Shown here piece by piece: positions 42,674 to 50,788 of a stretch of DNA of 64,000 bases. Source of the stretch: Chryseobacterium bernardetii (GTDB taxonomy: Bacteria; Bacteroidota; Bacteroidia; Flavobacteriales; Weeksellaceae); the NCBI RefSeq assembly GCF_003815975.1, contig NZ_CP033932.1, positions 3,329,501 to 3,393,500 of the forward strand, read 5' to 3'. The notes beneath the pieces were generated by a model. That model had not been told where the DNA came from and did no database searches. It saw only the letters and a list, made by a program, of their open reading frames with translations. Position 1 is the first letter of the stretch, and the number at the start of each line of letters is the position of its first letter. The translations under genes were made by a program, and so were the position numbers.

Positions 42674-43501
42674 TTAATTTTTAGCACATCTGAATCCCAG
42701 ATTGTTGAGACAGTAATTCGCTTTGATGCTTCCTCTTAATGCGTACCGGATAAATGCTGCATAATTTCTTAGGTCCGAAGAAGTTACTGCAGCTCCTGCA
42801 CAGAAAAGATTGTCGTTAACAGTATTATCTTTCCTGGATTCTCCGCTCATCATGACTGAATTGAAATCATGAGTCCATTCCCAAACCATTCCATACATAT
42901 TATAAACTCCGTAATAGTTGGCTGGTTCCTGCTTTATGGGTTGTTTGTTTTTATCTTTTTTTTGATAAGACTTCAGAATGTAGTCAGTAAAAACAGGGCT
43001 GTCTGAGGCATTCTTTGTATGCTCATCTGCCAGCGCCGCATATTCCCATTCATCAATTCCGGGTAATCTTTTTCCTACACTTCTAGCATAAGCTTCAGCA
43101 GCAAACCATGAAACGTTAGTTACAGGAGCCTCCGGGCTTATTCCTTCCGGAATTTTATAGTCACTTTTCCAGTGTTTCAGGTAATTGTTATCTGCATATA
43201 GCTGTAAGACTTTACTTCTTGTCCATTGAGGATTGGTTTTAAGAAATTCAAGGTATTCCCGGTTCGTAACCGGGCTGTCATCAAGATAAAAAGTCTGTAC
43301 TTTTACAATTCTTCCGGAATCTTTTCCTATAAAAGCTTTATAGGTTCCGCCTTCTATTTTAACCATTTTCTTTGAACTTATAAGCGGCCTGAGCTGGTTT
43401 TGAACCGGAGCAATGTCTGCATCCATTCTGTTTTGCTGTTCAGAGCAGGAAATGATTCCTGTACAGGCTGCCAAAAATAATATGAATGTAAAAGCTTTCA
43501 T
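42674..43501 (-). CDS. Formylglycine-generating-enzyme-like lipoprotein in the nirK unit
   Basis: 275 residues from the ATG at 43501 (an upstream ATG at 43522 adds 7 residues before the signal and is less likely). Lipoprotein signal with ISCS. The FGE-sulfatase fold is marked by VKIEGGTYKAFIG, DDSPVTNREYLEFLKTNP, PVTNVSWFAAEAYARSVGKR with LPGIDEWEYAA, MVWEWTHDF and AFIRYALRGS. The paired Cys of true formylglycine oxidases near the C-terminus are not evident apart from GFRCAKN. Such proteins are seen beside nirK in Bacteroidota and may serve NirK folding; unproven. Confidence 0.85.
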   Translation of the reverse strand: MKAFTFILFLAACTGIISCSEQQNRMDADIAPVQNQLRPLISSKKMVKIEGGTYKAFIGKDSGRIVKVQTFYLDDSPVTNREYLEFLKTNPQWTRSKVLQLYADNNYLKHWKSDYKIPEGISPEAPVTNVSWFAAEAYARSVGKRLPGIDEWEYAALADEHTKNASDSPVFTDYILKSYQKKDKNKQPIKQEPANYYGVYNMYGMVWEWTHDFNSVMMSGESRKDNTVNDNLFCAGAAVTSSDLRNYAAFIRYALRGSIKANYCLNNLGFRCAKN

Positions 43502-43532
43502 GATCTTTATTCGATCCATCAATTCTGATGGA

Positions 43533-44570
43533 TTACGGGTTCTTTTTATACACCTCCGGATTTTCAGGCCCGGTCACTTTAATTTTTCCTAAAGCTCCTT
43601 TATTGAAAGCCCTGAAAATAGCATGGTCCACAATTACATATTCTCCGGGTACTGTTGCCTTGAACTCCACAATAGAAGCACCTCCGGGGGGAATTACAGT
43701 AGTCTGTACATTCTCATTAATTTTACTTCCGCCTTCTATATATACTTTATCAAAGATTTCACCTATAATATGGAATGATGAGGTAAGATTAGGTCCACCG
43801 TTCCCAACAAAGAACCTTACTGTTTCGCCAGTTTTCACCTGAAGTTCCTTATCGCCTAAAAGTGATGCTGTATTTCCATTAAAGACTACATATTCAGGAT
43901 GTTCATCAATAGCTTTATCCATATCAAATTCCTGTAATCCTTTTTCGCCAAATTTTCCTTTGGTATAGAAGTCTCCCTGCATGATGTAGAATTCTTTGTC
44001 TACTTTGGGAAGACCACCTTCCGGTTCAATGAGAATAAGACCATACATTCCGTTGGCAATATGCATTCCTACCGGAGCTGTGGCACAATGATATACGTAT
44101 AATCCTGGATTTAATGCTTTGAAATTAAAAATTGCTTCCTTTCCAGGGGCTACAAAAGTAGCTTCCGCACCACCACCAGGTCCATTTACGGCATGGAGGT
44201 CAATATTATGTGGAAAAGTGTTGTTCTCATTGTTTTTCAGATGAAGTTCTATATCATCCCCAACTCTTGCCCGGATAAAACTTCCGGGAACTGTTCCGTT
44301 AAAAGTCCAGAAGTTATATTGCGTACCGTCTGCCAGCTCTCCTGTTTTTTCTATTGTTTCCAGTTTTACAATAATTTTTTTGGCGGCACGGGTTCCAACA
44401 GGGGTCGGAACATTGGGTGGGGCCAGCATTTTTAATTCTTCAGTGGTTCCGTCTGTTTTGATATTCTCTGTATTCGCTGTATTGGATATATCAGCTGAAG
44501 TACTTTGTTTGCAGGCATTGAGCATCAGTACGACTCCTAAGGCTGCAGTGAATAATAGTGTTTTTTTCAT
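43533..44570 (-). CDS. nirK: Copper-containing nitrite reductase
   Basis: 345 residues: reduces nitrite to NO in the periplasm. N-terminal lipoprotein-type signal (LNAC, Cys20). All copper ligands are visible: type 1 His121, Cys162, His170, Met175 ([34 protein letters not shown]) and type 2 His126, His161, His316 (DHAIFRAF). Catalytic Asp124 and His267 ([11 protein letters not shown]) are kept. Followed by SUMF-like, SCO and cytochrome c genes; preceded by a small membrane protein gene 20 bp upstream. Confidence 0.96.
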   Translation of the reverse strand: MKKTLLFTAALGVVLMLNACKQSTSADISNTANTENIKTDGTTEELKMLAPPNVPTPVGTRAAKKIIVKLETIEKTGELADGTQYNFWTFNGTVPGSFIRARVGDDIELHLKNNENNTFPHNIDLHAVNGPGGGAEATFVAPGKEAIFNFKALNPGLYVYHCATAPVGMHIANGMYGLILIEPEGGLPKVDKEFYIMQGDFYTKGKFGEKGLQEFDMDKAIDEHPEYVVFNGNTASLLGDKELQVKTGETVRFFVGNGGPNLTSSFHIIGEIFDKVYIEGGSKINENVQTTVIPPGGASIVEFKATVPGEYVIVDHAIFRAFNKGALGKIKVTGPENPEVYKKNP

Positions 44571-44590
44571 GATGAGATAATTAAGAGGTT

Positions 44591-45082
44591 TTAAATCTTT
44601 CTGCTGGAGTAAACACTGTGTGAAATTACGCCAGTATGCTTTGTAGATCTTTTAAACTGTAAGATAATGGTGGCACACAGGAACAAAGCTTTGGCAGATT
44701 CTGCATAGATGAAATAGTTATGCATTTCTGACGGAGCAACAGATTTTCCTGCTGATAAAAGATGAGCCCGGTCATCCAGTACAGGCAGCATCCAGAATTT
44801 TTCCACTAATAAAACTGCTGACACAATGACTATGATGATAAAGTCCATCTTTGTATATGCTTTTCGGCTGATGATCATACCTGTGATAATAAGGATCAGC
44901 AAAACGCATTGTATTTTAGTAGATATTCCAAACATTAGCATTCCCAGCTCAAGGGCTACCGGAAGTGTCATTTCTGAGACCTGAAATTTCATGGGAGTTT
45001 CCAGGAAACTGACGGTGATAAAGATACCTGCCATCAGACAGAGTAACATTAGCACGATAGGATTTTTACTGTTCAGATTCAT
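44591..45082 (-). CDS. Four-helix membrane protein leading the nirK operon
   Basis: 163 residues, four hydrophobic segments (about 10-27, 45-70, 80-98, 128-145). Not recognised as a named family. The [20 protein letters not shown] block after helix 1 (Glu-x-Pro-x-Lys-Phe) looks conserved-type. It lies 20 bp before nirK in the same direction and has site B just upstream. It may help NirK maturation or electron transfer, but this is a guess from position. Confidence 0.7.
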   Translation of the reverse strand: MNLNSKNPIVLMLLCLMAGIFITVSFLETPMKFQVSEMTLPVALELGMLMFGISTKIQCVLLILIITGMIISRKAYTKMDFIIIVIVSAVLLVEKFWMLPVLDDRAHLLSAGKSVAPSEMHNYFIYAESAKALFLCATIILQFKRSTKHTGVISHSVYSSRKI

Positions 45083-45094
45083 TTTTTATTATTT

Positions 45095-45120
45095 AAGATA
45101 TTAATACCTTTTTATCTTTT
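45095..45120 (-). promoter_or_regulatory. NO-regulon element, site B (before the nirK operon)
   Basis: Contains the 14-mer identical to site A (45107-45120, minus strand AAAAGATAAAAAGG) and forms an imperfect dyad AAGATA-N12-TATCTT over 45095-45118, close to the 23-bp size of NsrR sites in enterobacteria. It lies 12 bp upstream of the first ATG. Confidence 0.6.
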
Positions 45121-45292
45121 AATTGAATGTTTTAGAAATGAAATGATCTTATATATTCAATAAATAGGAAGCTTTTTTTAAACTTATACTATTATGCCAA
45201 GTACTATTTCATGAACGGGAATAATTTGAATCATGAACAAAATAATATCATTGAACTGATATGTTTTGGAGTACTTTTTTCTTTTTCTTATA

Positions 45293-45300
45293 CAAAGATA
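45293..45300 (-). promoter_or_regulatory. -7 element TATCTTTG upstream of the nirK operon
   Basis: Exact TAnnTTTG on the minus strand, about 210 bp before the first gene. No TTG at correct spacing. A dyad ATATCA-N6-TGATAT (45245-45262) lies just downstream and could be a regulator site. Confidence 0.4.
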
Positions 45301-45354
45301 AAATCTATTTTTAAAATAAAGGAGTTTTAAGTCTTTTATTTATTCTGATTTATA

Positions 45355-45987
45355 TCACCTTATTTTACGGGGAAGGATATACTTTATTCCAAAGTTAACA
45401 GATGAAAAAGTGAACCCAAGACGTAAGTTTGTGTCTGTTTCTTTATTAATATTTTTTTTATTGGATGTATAACTGATCTCTCCGATGGTGGCAACAATTT
45501 TCCAGGTTCTGTTTAAAAAATAATCAATTCCTGGTTTTACACTGATGCCATAAGAGAAATAGTTATCTGAAGTTTCTCCAGTAGTAGGTATCTGATCTGA
45601 TTCTTTTTTTATTTTTCCGAATTCCAAAGGGAAATCCATCTGCCCGAATATACTCAATCTCTCATCCATAACCCAGAATTTGCGCAGAGAGGGAATGATA
45701 ACTATTGCTGAACTATTCTCAAAATGCTGCTGTGCTGATGAGTTTAGCACCTGTTTTGTATGGATTGTTTCTTTTTTGTAACCAAAACTTCCTGCAATTC
45801 CCCAATTGGGTGCAAAGAAATATCCAAAAGTCGGGATTATCTTTAAAGATTTTGTTTCAGATGACCCTGAATGAGTTTTTATATTGGAATATCCAATTTG
45901 TCCACTGATAAATTTAACTCCTGTCGGGATCTGTGTAAAAGCGATACTATTCGCAATAAGGCTGGCAATCAATATTATTTTTTTCAT
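45355..45987 (-). CDS. Outer-membrane beta-barrel protein
   Basis: 210 residues from ATG 45987, where a signal peptide starts (MKKIILIASLIANSIAFTQ). An upstream ATG at 46029 overlaps the methyltransferase stop as ATGA and would add 14 residues; coupling could use it. Eight or so amphipathic strands (GQIGYSNIKTHSG, WGIAGSFGYKKE, YFSYGISVKPGIDYFLNRTW) and a terminal GIKYILPRKIR. Small OmpA/OmpW-like barrel, function unknown. Co-transcribed with the methyltransferase. Confidence 0.78.
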   Translation of the reverse strand: MKKIILIASLIANSIAFTQIPTGVKFISGQIGYSNIKTHSGSSETKSLKIIPTFGYFFAPNWGIAGSFGYKKETIHTKQVLNSSAQQHFENSSAIVIIPSLRKFWVMDERLSIFGQMDFPLEFGKIKKESDQIPTTGETSDNYFSYGISVKPGIDYFLNRTWKIVATIGEISYTSNKKNINKETDTNLRLGFTFSSVNFGIKYILPRKIR

Positions 45988-46025
45988 GGCTTTCCAAAGC
46001 AATTCAGAGTAAGAATTAAAACCTG

Positions 46026-46802
46026 TCATTCTTTTCTAGCAATAATGGTAACAGCGCCCATATTTTTCTCGTATTTCTTAAAGATACTTTTCATCTTGAG
46101 AACCCTTTTTCTCATAGCGGGATGTAATAATATATTTTTAGCAATGGTTATTGAACCCCAAATACCTTCGTCATTTATTATTCTTTGTGGTTCCAGAAGG
46201 TGCATAGGTGCTGTTTCTGTTCTCAGTACTTTAAATCCTTCTTTTTCTAACAGTTCTGTCCATTCAGAAATGGTAAGTGGGCGGGCATTCACTTTTATAG
46301 CCAAAGCGAGTTCTTTCTGGATATATAATTTTACATTTTCATCCAGATCATCCGGCTTTAAGGTTAATTCGTGAATTGCATAGTAACCCTGTGGTTTTAA
46401 AATTCTGTAAGCTTCCCGAATTAGTTCAGCTTTCCTGTGGTTAGCGTGCATACTCAGCATGGCTTCTCCATATACCTTATCAGCAGACTGTTCAGGCAAA
46501 AGGCTTTGTGCTGCATTACCCAGTCTAAATACAGCATTACTTTTTTCAAACTTTTTGCTCAGATAATTCACTGAATTTTTATCTGCATCAATACCAATAT
46601 AAGATTTAGGCCTTCTATTTATTGACATTTGAGCCGTAAAACCAAGGCCGGGAGCAAACTCTACCACATCATCATTGGATGTGATATTGAGCATTGACAG
46701 CATTTTCTGGGTAAGGGTAACTCCACCAGGACGAAGTACTTTTTTGCCAAGTTTTGCTAATAGCCAATGTCCGGACATTTTCTCTATTTTTTCTGTATTC
46801 AT
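46026..46802 (-). CDS. Class I SAM-dependent methyltransferase
   Basis: 258 residues, cytoplasmic. Motif I VVEFAPGLGFTAQM (about 40-53) with acidic IGIDADKNSVNYL, then GEAMLSMHANHRKAEL and AYRILKPQGYYAIHE, typical of the UbiE/type 11 group. Substrate unknown. It follows the Rrf2 gene by 94 bp, with NO-regulon site C in that gap, and overlaps the next gene by 4 bp. The neighbourhood links it to the NO response. Confidence 0.85.
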   Translation of the reverse strand: MNTEKIEKMSGHWLLAKLGKKVLRPGGVTLTQKMLSMLNITSNDDVVEFAPGLGFTAQMSINRRPKSYIGIDADKNSVNYLSKKFEKSNAVFRLGNAAQSLLPEQSADKVYGEAMLSMHANHRKAELIREAYRILKPQGYYAIHELTLKPDDLDENVKLYIQKELALAIKVNARPLTISEWTELLEKEGFKVLRTETAPMHLLEPQRIINDEGIWGSITIAKNILLHPAMRKRVLKMKSIFKKYEKNMGAVTIIARKE

Positions 46803-46866
46803 GAAATTGAGTTTTAAATGATGTAAGGGATTGAGAATTAAACGTAAACTATTTAATATATTAAGA

Positions 46867-46880
46867 TCTTTTTATCTTTT
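46867..46880 (-). promoter_or_regulatory. NO-regulon element, site C (before the methyltransferase)
   Basis: Minus strand AAAAGATAAAAAGA, 13 of 14 to sites A and B, 64-77 bp before the methyltransferase ATG and directly after the Rrf2 stop codon. Confidence 0.5.
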
Positions 46881-46896
46881 ATTATTTTAATTTTTT

Positions 46897-47328
46897 TTAT
46901 ACTTTAAGATGTGTCAGTTTTAAATCCAGGTTATCTACAAACATTTGTATTTTAGAGCACTCAAGCATGATGCGCAGGTCCTGTCTTATACTTTTAAACT
47001 GATTGTGAAGCGGGCAGGGGTGGGCTTCAGAACATTCTTCAAGTCCAAGTCCACAGCCTGAAAATAATTTGTCACCATCTATTTCTCTTACAATTTCAGC
47101 AATAGGAACTTCCAGGTTTTTTGGGTCCATATAAAATCCTCCGTGGGGGCCTTTTACAGATTGTACAAATCCTTTTCTGCTTAAATCCTGTAGAATTTTA
47201 GCAATGAAATGTTCAGGAGAATTAATGCTTTTCGCAATATCCTTTATACCAACCCTGCCGTCGTTTTTAGACTGCTGGGCTATGTAAATTAAAGCTCTTA
47301 AAGCATATTCGCAGGTTTTTGAAAACAT
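46897..47328 (-). CDS. Rrf2-family regulator, NsrR-like
   Basis: 143 residues from ATG 47328; the upstream TTG at 47352 lies inside the -7 element and is not used. Winged helix: MFSKTCEYALRALIYIAQQS, IKDIAKSINSPEHFIAKILQ with GPHGGF wing. Three Cys (92, 99, 105 in CGLGLEECSEAHPCPLH) match the Fe-S ligands of NsrR/IscR regulators. NsrR loses repression when its cluster reacts with NO. Adjacent NO genes and a shared element make it the likely regulator of the cluster and of itself. Confidence 0.88.
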   Translation of the reverse strand: MFSKTCEYALRALIYIAQQSKNDGRVGIKDIAKSINSPEHFIAKILQDLSRKGFVQSVKGPHGGFYMDPKNLEVPIAEIVREIDGDKLFSGCGLGLEECSEAHPCPLHNQFKSIRQDLRIMLECSKIQMFVDNLDLKLTHLKV

Positions 47329-47349
47329 TTTTTTATGAATTTTACAGGA

Positions 47350-47357
47350 CAAATATA
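47350..47357 (-). promoter_or_regulatory. -7 element TATATTTG of the rrf2 gene
   Basis: Exact TAnnTTTG on the minus strand, 21 bp before the ATG. The large palindrome immediately upstream covers its -33 region, as expected for autorepression. Confidence 0.6.
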
Positions 47358-47359
47358 TG

Positions 47360-47407
47360 AACTTTATTCAAATAAAAGATAAAATTGTCTTTTATTTGAA
47401 TAAAGTT
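47360..47407. promoter_or_regulatory. 20-bp-arm palindrome, probable autoregulatory site
   Basis: AACTTTATTCAAATAAAAGA (47360-47379), 8-bp spacer, perfect complement at 47388-47407. It contains AAAAGATAAAA, the core of sites A-C. It sits directly upstream of the rrf2 -7 element. A terminator for the AraC gene at 47471 is the alternative, but no T-run follows on the minus strand. Confidence 0.6.
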
Positions 47408-47470
47408 TGATAAAGATCATAAATATAGGATAGAAGTGTAGACATCGTATGGGTTTTCGCCATTTGATAA

Positions 47471-48268
47471 TCAAAGTGCTTTACTGCTTTTCCTGAGATC
47501 TGAAGGTCTGGATTGCGTAAATTCATGAAAAGTATCGCTGAAAGCACTAATGGAGCTGTAACCCACATCATCTGCAATCTCATTAATAGGTTTGTCTGTA
47601 TTTAAAAGAAGCTCAATAGCTTTGATGATTCGTAATGTTTTCAGATACTGGAGAAATGAAATATCCATATCAGCTTTAAACAGACGGGACATAGAGCGTT
47701 CACTCAGTCCGAATCTGGCACTTACGTTGGAAAGAGTCAGCTTTTCGCCGATATTCCATTCCAGGTAAGATACTATTTTCATCATCTGCTTGTTATGGGT
47801 AGCAGGAAGAATAATAGGTAAGGGCTGTTTGTGGGTTTTAGGAAGGATTTTTTTTAAAGCCACCAGAAATTCAAAGTTCTCATCTTTATCCGTGACATGT
47901 TTTTCATCCCACATTTCCGTATATTTTATCATTTGGATCAAAAGCTCTGATGCCGGATAAATTCCCAGTCTGCTGTAAAACGGATCTGAAATATCATCAT
48001 GGGCATAAAAATACAGGGAACGAAGAACAGTAGCAGTATGCCCAATCTCTAAAATATGTTCCATTCCCTGCGGAATCCAAAAGAAGTGCCTGGCAGGTAC
48101 CACATACGTCCGGTTATCAATGGTAATATAGGCAATACCACCTTCAACGTAGCTCAACTGTCCCTTTGTATGTTTATGGAAAGGAATCAGTTTCTCAGAT
48201 TTTTCATGCATTACAAATACACTTTTCTCATGTTTGTCTATATCCGGAAGCGCTGCAATTAATCCCAT
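47471..48268 (-). CDS. AraC-family regulator (cupin type), divergent to the exporter
   Basis: 265 residues from ATG 48268; the TTG at 48298 overlaps the exact -7 element TATATTTG (48303-48296). The cupin-like sensor domain (FHKHTKGQLSYVEGGIAYIT, FFWIPQGMEHILEI) is followed by the AraC HTH pair (LTLSNVSARFGLSERSMSRL; INEIADDVGYSSISAFSDTF). It is transcribed away from the TolC-HlyD-MFS operon and most likely controls it. Confidence 0.88.
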   Translation of the reverse strand: MGLIAALPDIDKHEKSVFVMHEKSEKLIPFHKHTKGQLSYVEGGIAYITIDNRTYVVPARHFFWIPQGMEHILEIGHTATVLRSLYFYAHDDISDPFYSRLGIYPASELLIQMIKYTEMWDEKHVTDKDENFEFLVALKKILPKTHKQPLPIILPATHNKQMMKIVSYLEWNIGEKLTLSNVSARFGLSERSMSRLFKADMDISFLQYLKTLRIIKAIELLLNTDKPINEIADDVGYSSISAFSDTFHEFTQSRPSDLRKSSKAL

Positions 48269-48295
48269 AAAAAAATCAAAATAAGAATGAAAACG

Positions 48296-48303
48296 CAAAT
48301 ATA
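48296..48303 (-). promoter_or_regulatory. -7 element TATATTTG of the AraC gene
   Basis: Exact TAnnTTTG on the minus strand, 28 bp before the chosen ATG at 48268. Confidence 0.5.
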
Positions 48304-48367
48304 ATCATTTGGCCGGAATCATGTAAAACTTGACTATTTTAGGTAAATAAAATTTATGGATTGCCAA

Positions 48368-48375
48368 TAAATTTG
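48368..48375 (+). promoter_or_regulatory. -7 element TAAATTTG of the exporter operon
   Basis: Exact TAnnTTTG, 25 bp before the TolC-family ATG. No TTG at 17-23 bp upstream, consistent with an activator-dependent promoter under the divergent AraC protein. Confidence 0.5.
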
Positions 48376-48400
48376 CAATGCAATAATTCGAAAAATTCAA

Positions 48401-49723
48401 ATGAAAATCTATGTCACCGGACTGCTGATGTTAGGAGCTTCCTACTTTATATCAGCCCAAACAGGCAGTCCACGAAATGATACCATACGCATTTCCCTGA
48501 AAGACGCATGGCAGAGAGCTGAAGAAAACAGCCGTCATATTAAAATCAATACCATTAGTGTAGACATTGCGGAAGCCGAAGTAAAAGACACCAAGAGAGA
48601 ACGCCTTCCGGAAATAGAAGTGAAAGGATCAGTAGAAAAGGCATCCAACATCCCCATCTATGAAAACGGAATTTTTTCCAAACCTGCCCAACACGAAGTT
48701 ATCCATACCCTTTACAGATTAGGAGCTGATTTTTACCTGAATATTTACAACGGAAATAAATTAAACCTTAAGATCAAAGAAAATCAGACTTTGCAGAAGG
48801 TTAAAGAAATTAAGAAGGAACAGGCTGTTTCCGATATCCATTACAAAACAGCAACCCTTTATCTTGAACTTCAGAAAACATTGATCTTCAGGGATCTTAT
48901 TAAACAGGATATTAAAGATCAGGAAGTACAGCTTAAAGAAATTAAATCCTTATATAAAAACGGAGTGGTTTTAAAAAGTGATGTTTTAAGAATAGAGCTT
49001 GAACTTTCCAAACGTAAAATGACTCTGGTAACCATTGAAAATGATATTCTGATCGCCATGCAGAAACTGAATATTATTTTAGGAGTTCCGGATGAGCAGA
49101 TCATTATTCCTGAAGCTCCTTCCAGTCAGTGGGATGCCAATACAACTTACGCAGAATATCTGAGACTGGCATTAGACCACTCATTTGATTATCATGTTTC
49201 CGAACAGAATACGGAATTAAGTAAGATTAAACTTAAGCAGGTAAAAGCCAATGTAAGCCCTAAAATAGGAATGTACGGAGAATTTTATTATGCCAATCCA
49301 CAGATCTTTCTTTATCCTTACAATCCTTATTGGTATTCACTGGGAATTGTTGGTTTAAAAGCATCATTTTCAATCTCATCTCTTTACCATAATACGAATA
49401 AAGTAAAAGCGGCCAAGCTTGAATTTGAAAAAGAGGAAGAAGCTCACAAAGACACTGAAGATAAGGTAAGACAGCAGGTAAAAGAAGCCTATTTAAGATA
49501 CCGGGAAGCTTTGGAACAGATTAAGGTTGCTGAAACCAATGTTACCCAGGCTAAGGAGAATGCCCGCATTATCAAAAATACCTATTTCAATCAAACCTCC
49601 CTTATTACAGAACTTTTGGATGCAGATATCCAGCTGCTCCAGACAAAATTTGAACTGGAAGCAGCGAAGATCATGGCACAGAATAACTATTATTTACTAC
49701 AGAATATTACAGGCGTTTTATAA
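48401..49723 (+). CDS. TolC-family outer-membrane efflux protein
   Basis: 440 residues, signal peptide (YFISAQTG). Two repeats of the coiled-coil outer-membrane-factor domain: ISLKDAWQRAEENSRHIKIN starts the first, TYAEYLRLALDHSFDYHVSE the second, ending in AKIMAQNNYYLLQNITGVL. It forms the outer-membrane duct of a tripartite pump with the next two genes (6 bp and overlap). Substrate unknown. Confidence 0.9.
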   Translation: MKIYVTGLLMLGASYFISAQTGSPRNDTIRISLKDAWQRAEENSRHIKINTISVDIAEAEVKDTKRERLPEIEVKGSVEKASNIPIYENGIFSKPAQHEVIHTLYRLGADFYLNIYNGNKLNLKIKENQTLQKVKEIKKEQAVSDIHYKTATLYLELQKTLIFRDLIKQDIKDQEVQLKEIKSLYKNGVVLKSDVLRIELELSKRKMTLVTIENDILIAMQKLNIILGVPDEQIIIPEAPSSQWDANTTYAEYLRLALDHSFDYHVSEQNTELSKIKLKQVKANVSPKIGMYGEFYYANPQIFLYPYNPYWYSLGIVGLKASFSISSLYHNTNKVKAAKLEFEKEEEAHKDTEDKVRQQVKEAYLRYREALEQIKVAETNVTQAKENARIIKNTYFNQTSLITELLDADIQLLQTKFELEAAKIMAQNNYYLLQNITGVL

Positions 49724-49729
49724 AGTACA

Positions 49730-50788
49730 ATGAAAAAAAAATATACACCAACCGACAGGCTGATTACCAAGATCACAGGATGGATTTCAGTTTTAATCGT
49801 TGCCGCACTTGCAATCTGGGGCGGTTTTACCTTAAAAAATTACTACAGATACGAGCAAACCAATGATGCCCAGGTTCAGGAATATGTAAACCCCGTGATT
49901 TCAAGGGCAGGCGGATTTATTGTAGCGGTAAAATTTGAAGAAAACCAGGAAGTGAAAAAAGGAGATACTCTTTTATTGATTGATAGCCGCGAATATATTC
50001 TCCAGCAAAAGCAAACTCAGGCAGCGCTTCAGAAAGCCCGTGCAGAACTGAAGGTTTTAGAGAGTAATACCGGAACCACGGAAAAGGAAGCAGCTGCAGC
50101 GCTTGCACAGGTAGATGCCAACAAAGCAAAAGTCTGGAAGCAACAGCTCGATTATAACCGTTATAAAAAGCTTTATGATGAGGAATCTGCCACCAAACAG
50201 AGGCTGGAAGATGTAAAAGCAACATTGGATGTCAATGAAAGTGATTATAAATCGTCTCAGGATAATTATGCAGCTTCGGTATCTAAAATTAACGATATTC
50301 AGGCCGAAAAAACAGTAGTGCAGGCCGAAATTGCCAGATTGGAAGCTTTACTGGACCGCCATAAATTAGATGTTAGTTATACAGCAGTTGTAGCGGCATA
50401 CGACGGAAGAATGGGGAGAAGAACCGTTGAAGTAGGGCAGATGATTGATGCCGGAGAAACACTGGCTTTCATTGTCAATAATGAAACTGATAAATGGGTG
50501 GTTGCCAACTATAAAGAAACCCAAATCAAGGATATGAAAATTGGAGATCAGGTAAAAATTGTTGCAGATTCTTATCCTGACAGAGAATTTAAGGGAACCA
50601 TTATTTCATTATCACCGGCAACCGGTTCCAGTTTTTCATTACTGCCACCCGATAATTCTACAGGGAATTATGTGAAAATTGTACAGCGTATTCCTGTGAG
50701 AATCAAAGTGGAAGGGAAAAGAAAAGATATTGATATTCTTAAAATGGGCATGAACGTTAATGTTTACGCCAATAAAAAACATTCCTGA
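49730..50788 (+). CDS. HlyD/EmrA-type membrane fusion protein
   Basis: 352 residues. One membrane helix (about 16-35), then barrel-sandwich halves (NPVISRAGGFIVAVKFEENQ, KKGDTLLLIDSREY; AVVAAYDGRMGRRTVEVGQM) enclosing a long coiled coil (about 85-205). It links the MFS pump to the TolC-like duct as EmrA does. Its last base overlaps the first of the MFS gene (TGATG), so coupled translation is likely. Confidence 0.9.
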   Translation: MKKKYTPTDRLITKITGWISVLIVAALAIWGGFTLKNYYRYEQTNDAQVQEYVNPVISRAGGFIVAVKFEENQEVKKGDTLLLIDSREYILQQKQTQAALQKARAELKVLESNTGTTEKEAAAALAQVDANKAKVWKQQLDYNRYKKLYDEESATKQRLEDVKATLDVNESDYKSSQDNYAASVSKINDIQAEKTVVQAEIARLEALLDRHKLDVSYTAVVAAYDGRMGRRTVEVGQMIDAGETLAFIVNNETDKWVVANYKETQIKDMKIGDQVKIVADSYPDREFKGTIISLSPATGSSFSLLPPDNSTGNYVKIVQRIPVRIKVEGKRKDIDILKMGMNVNVYANKKHS

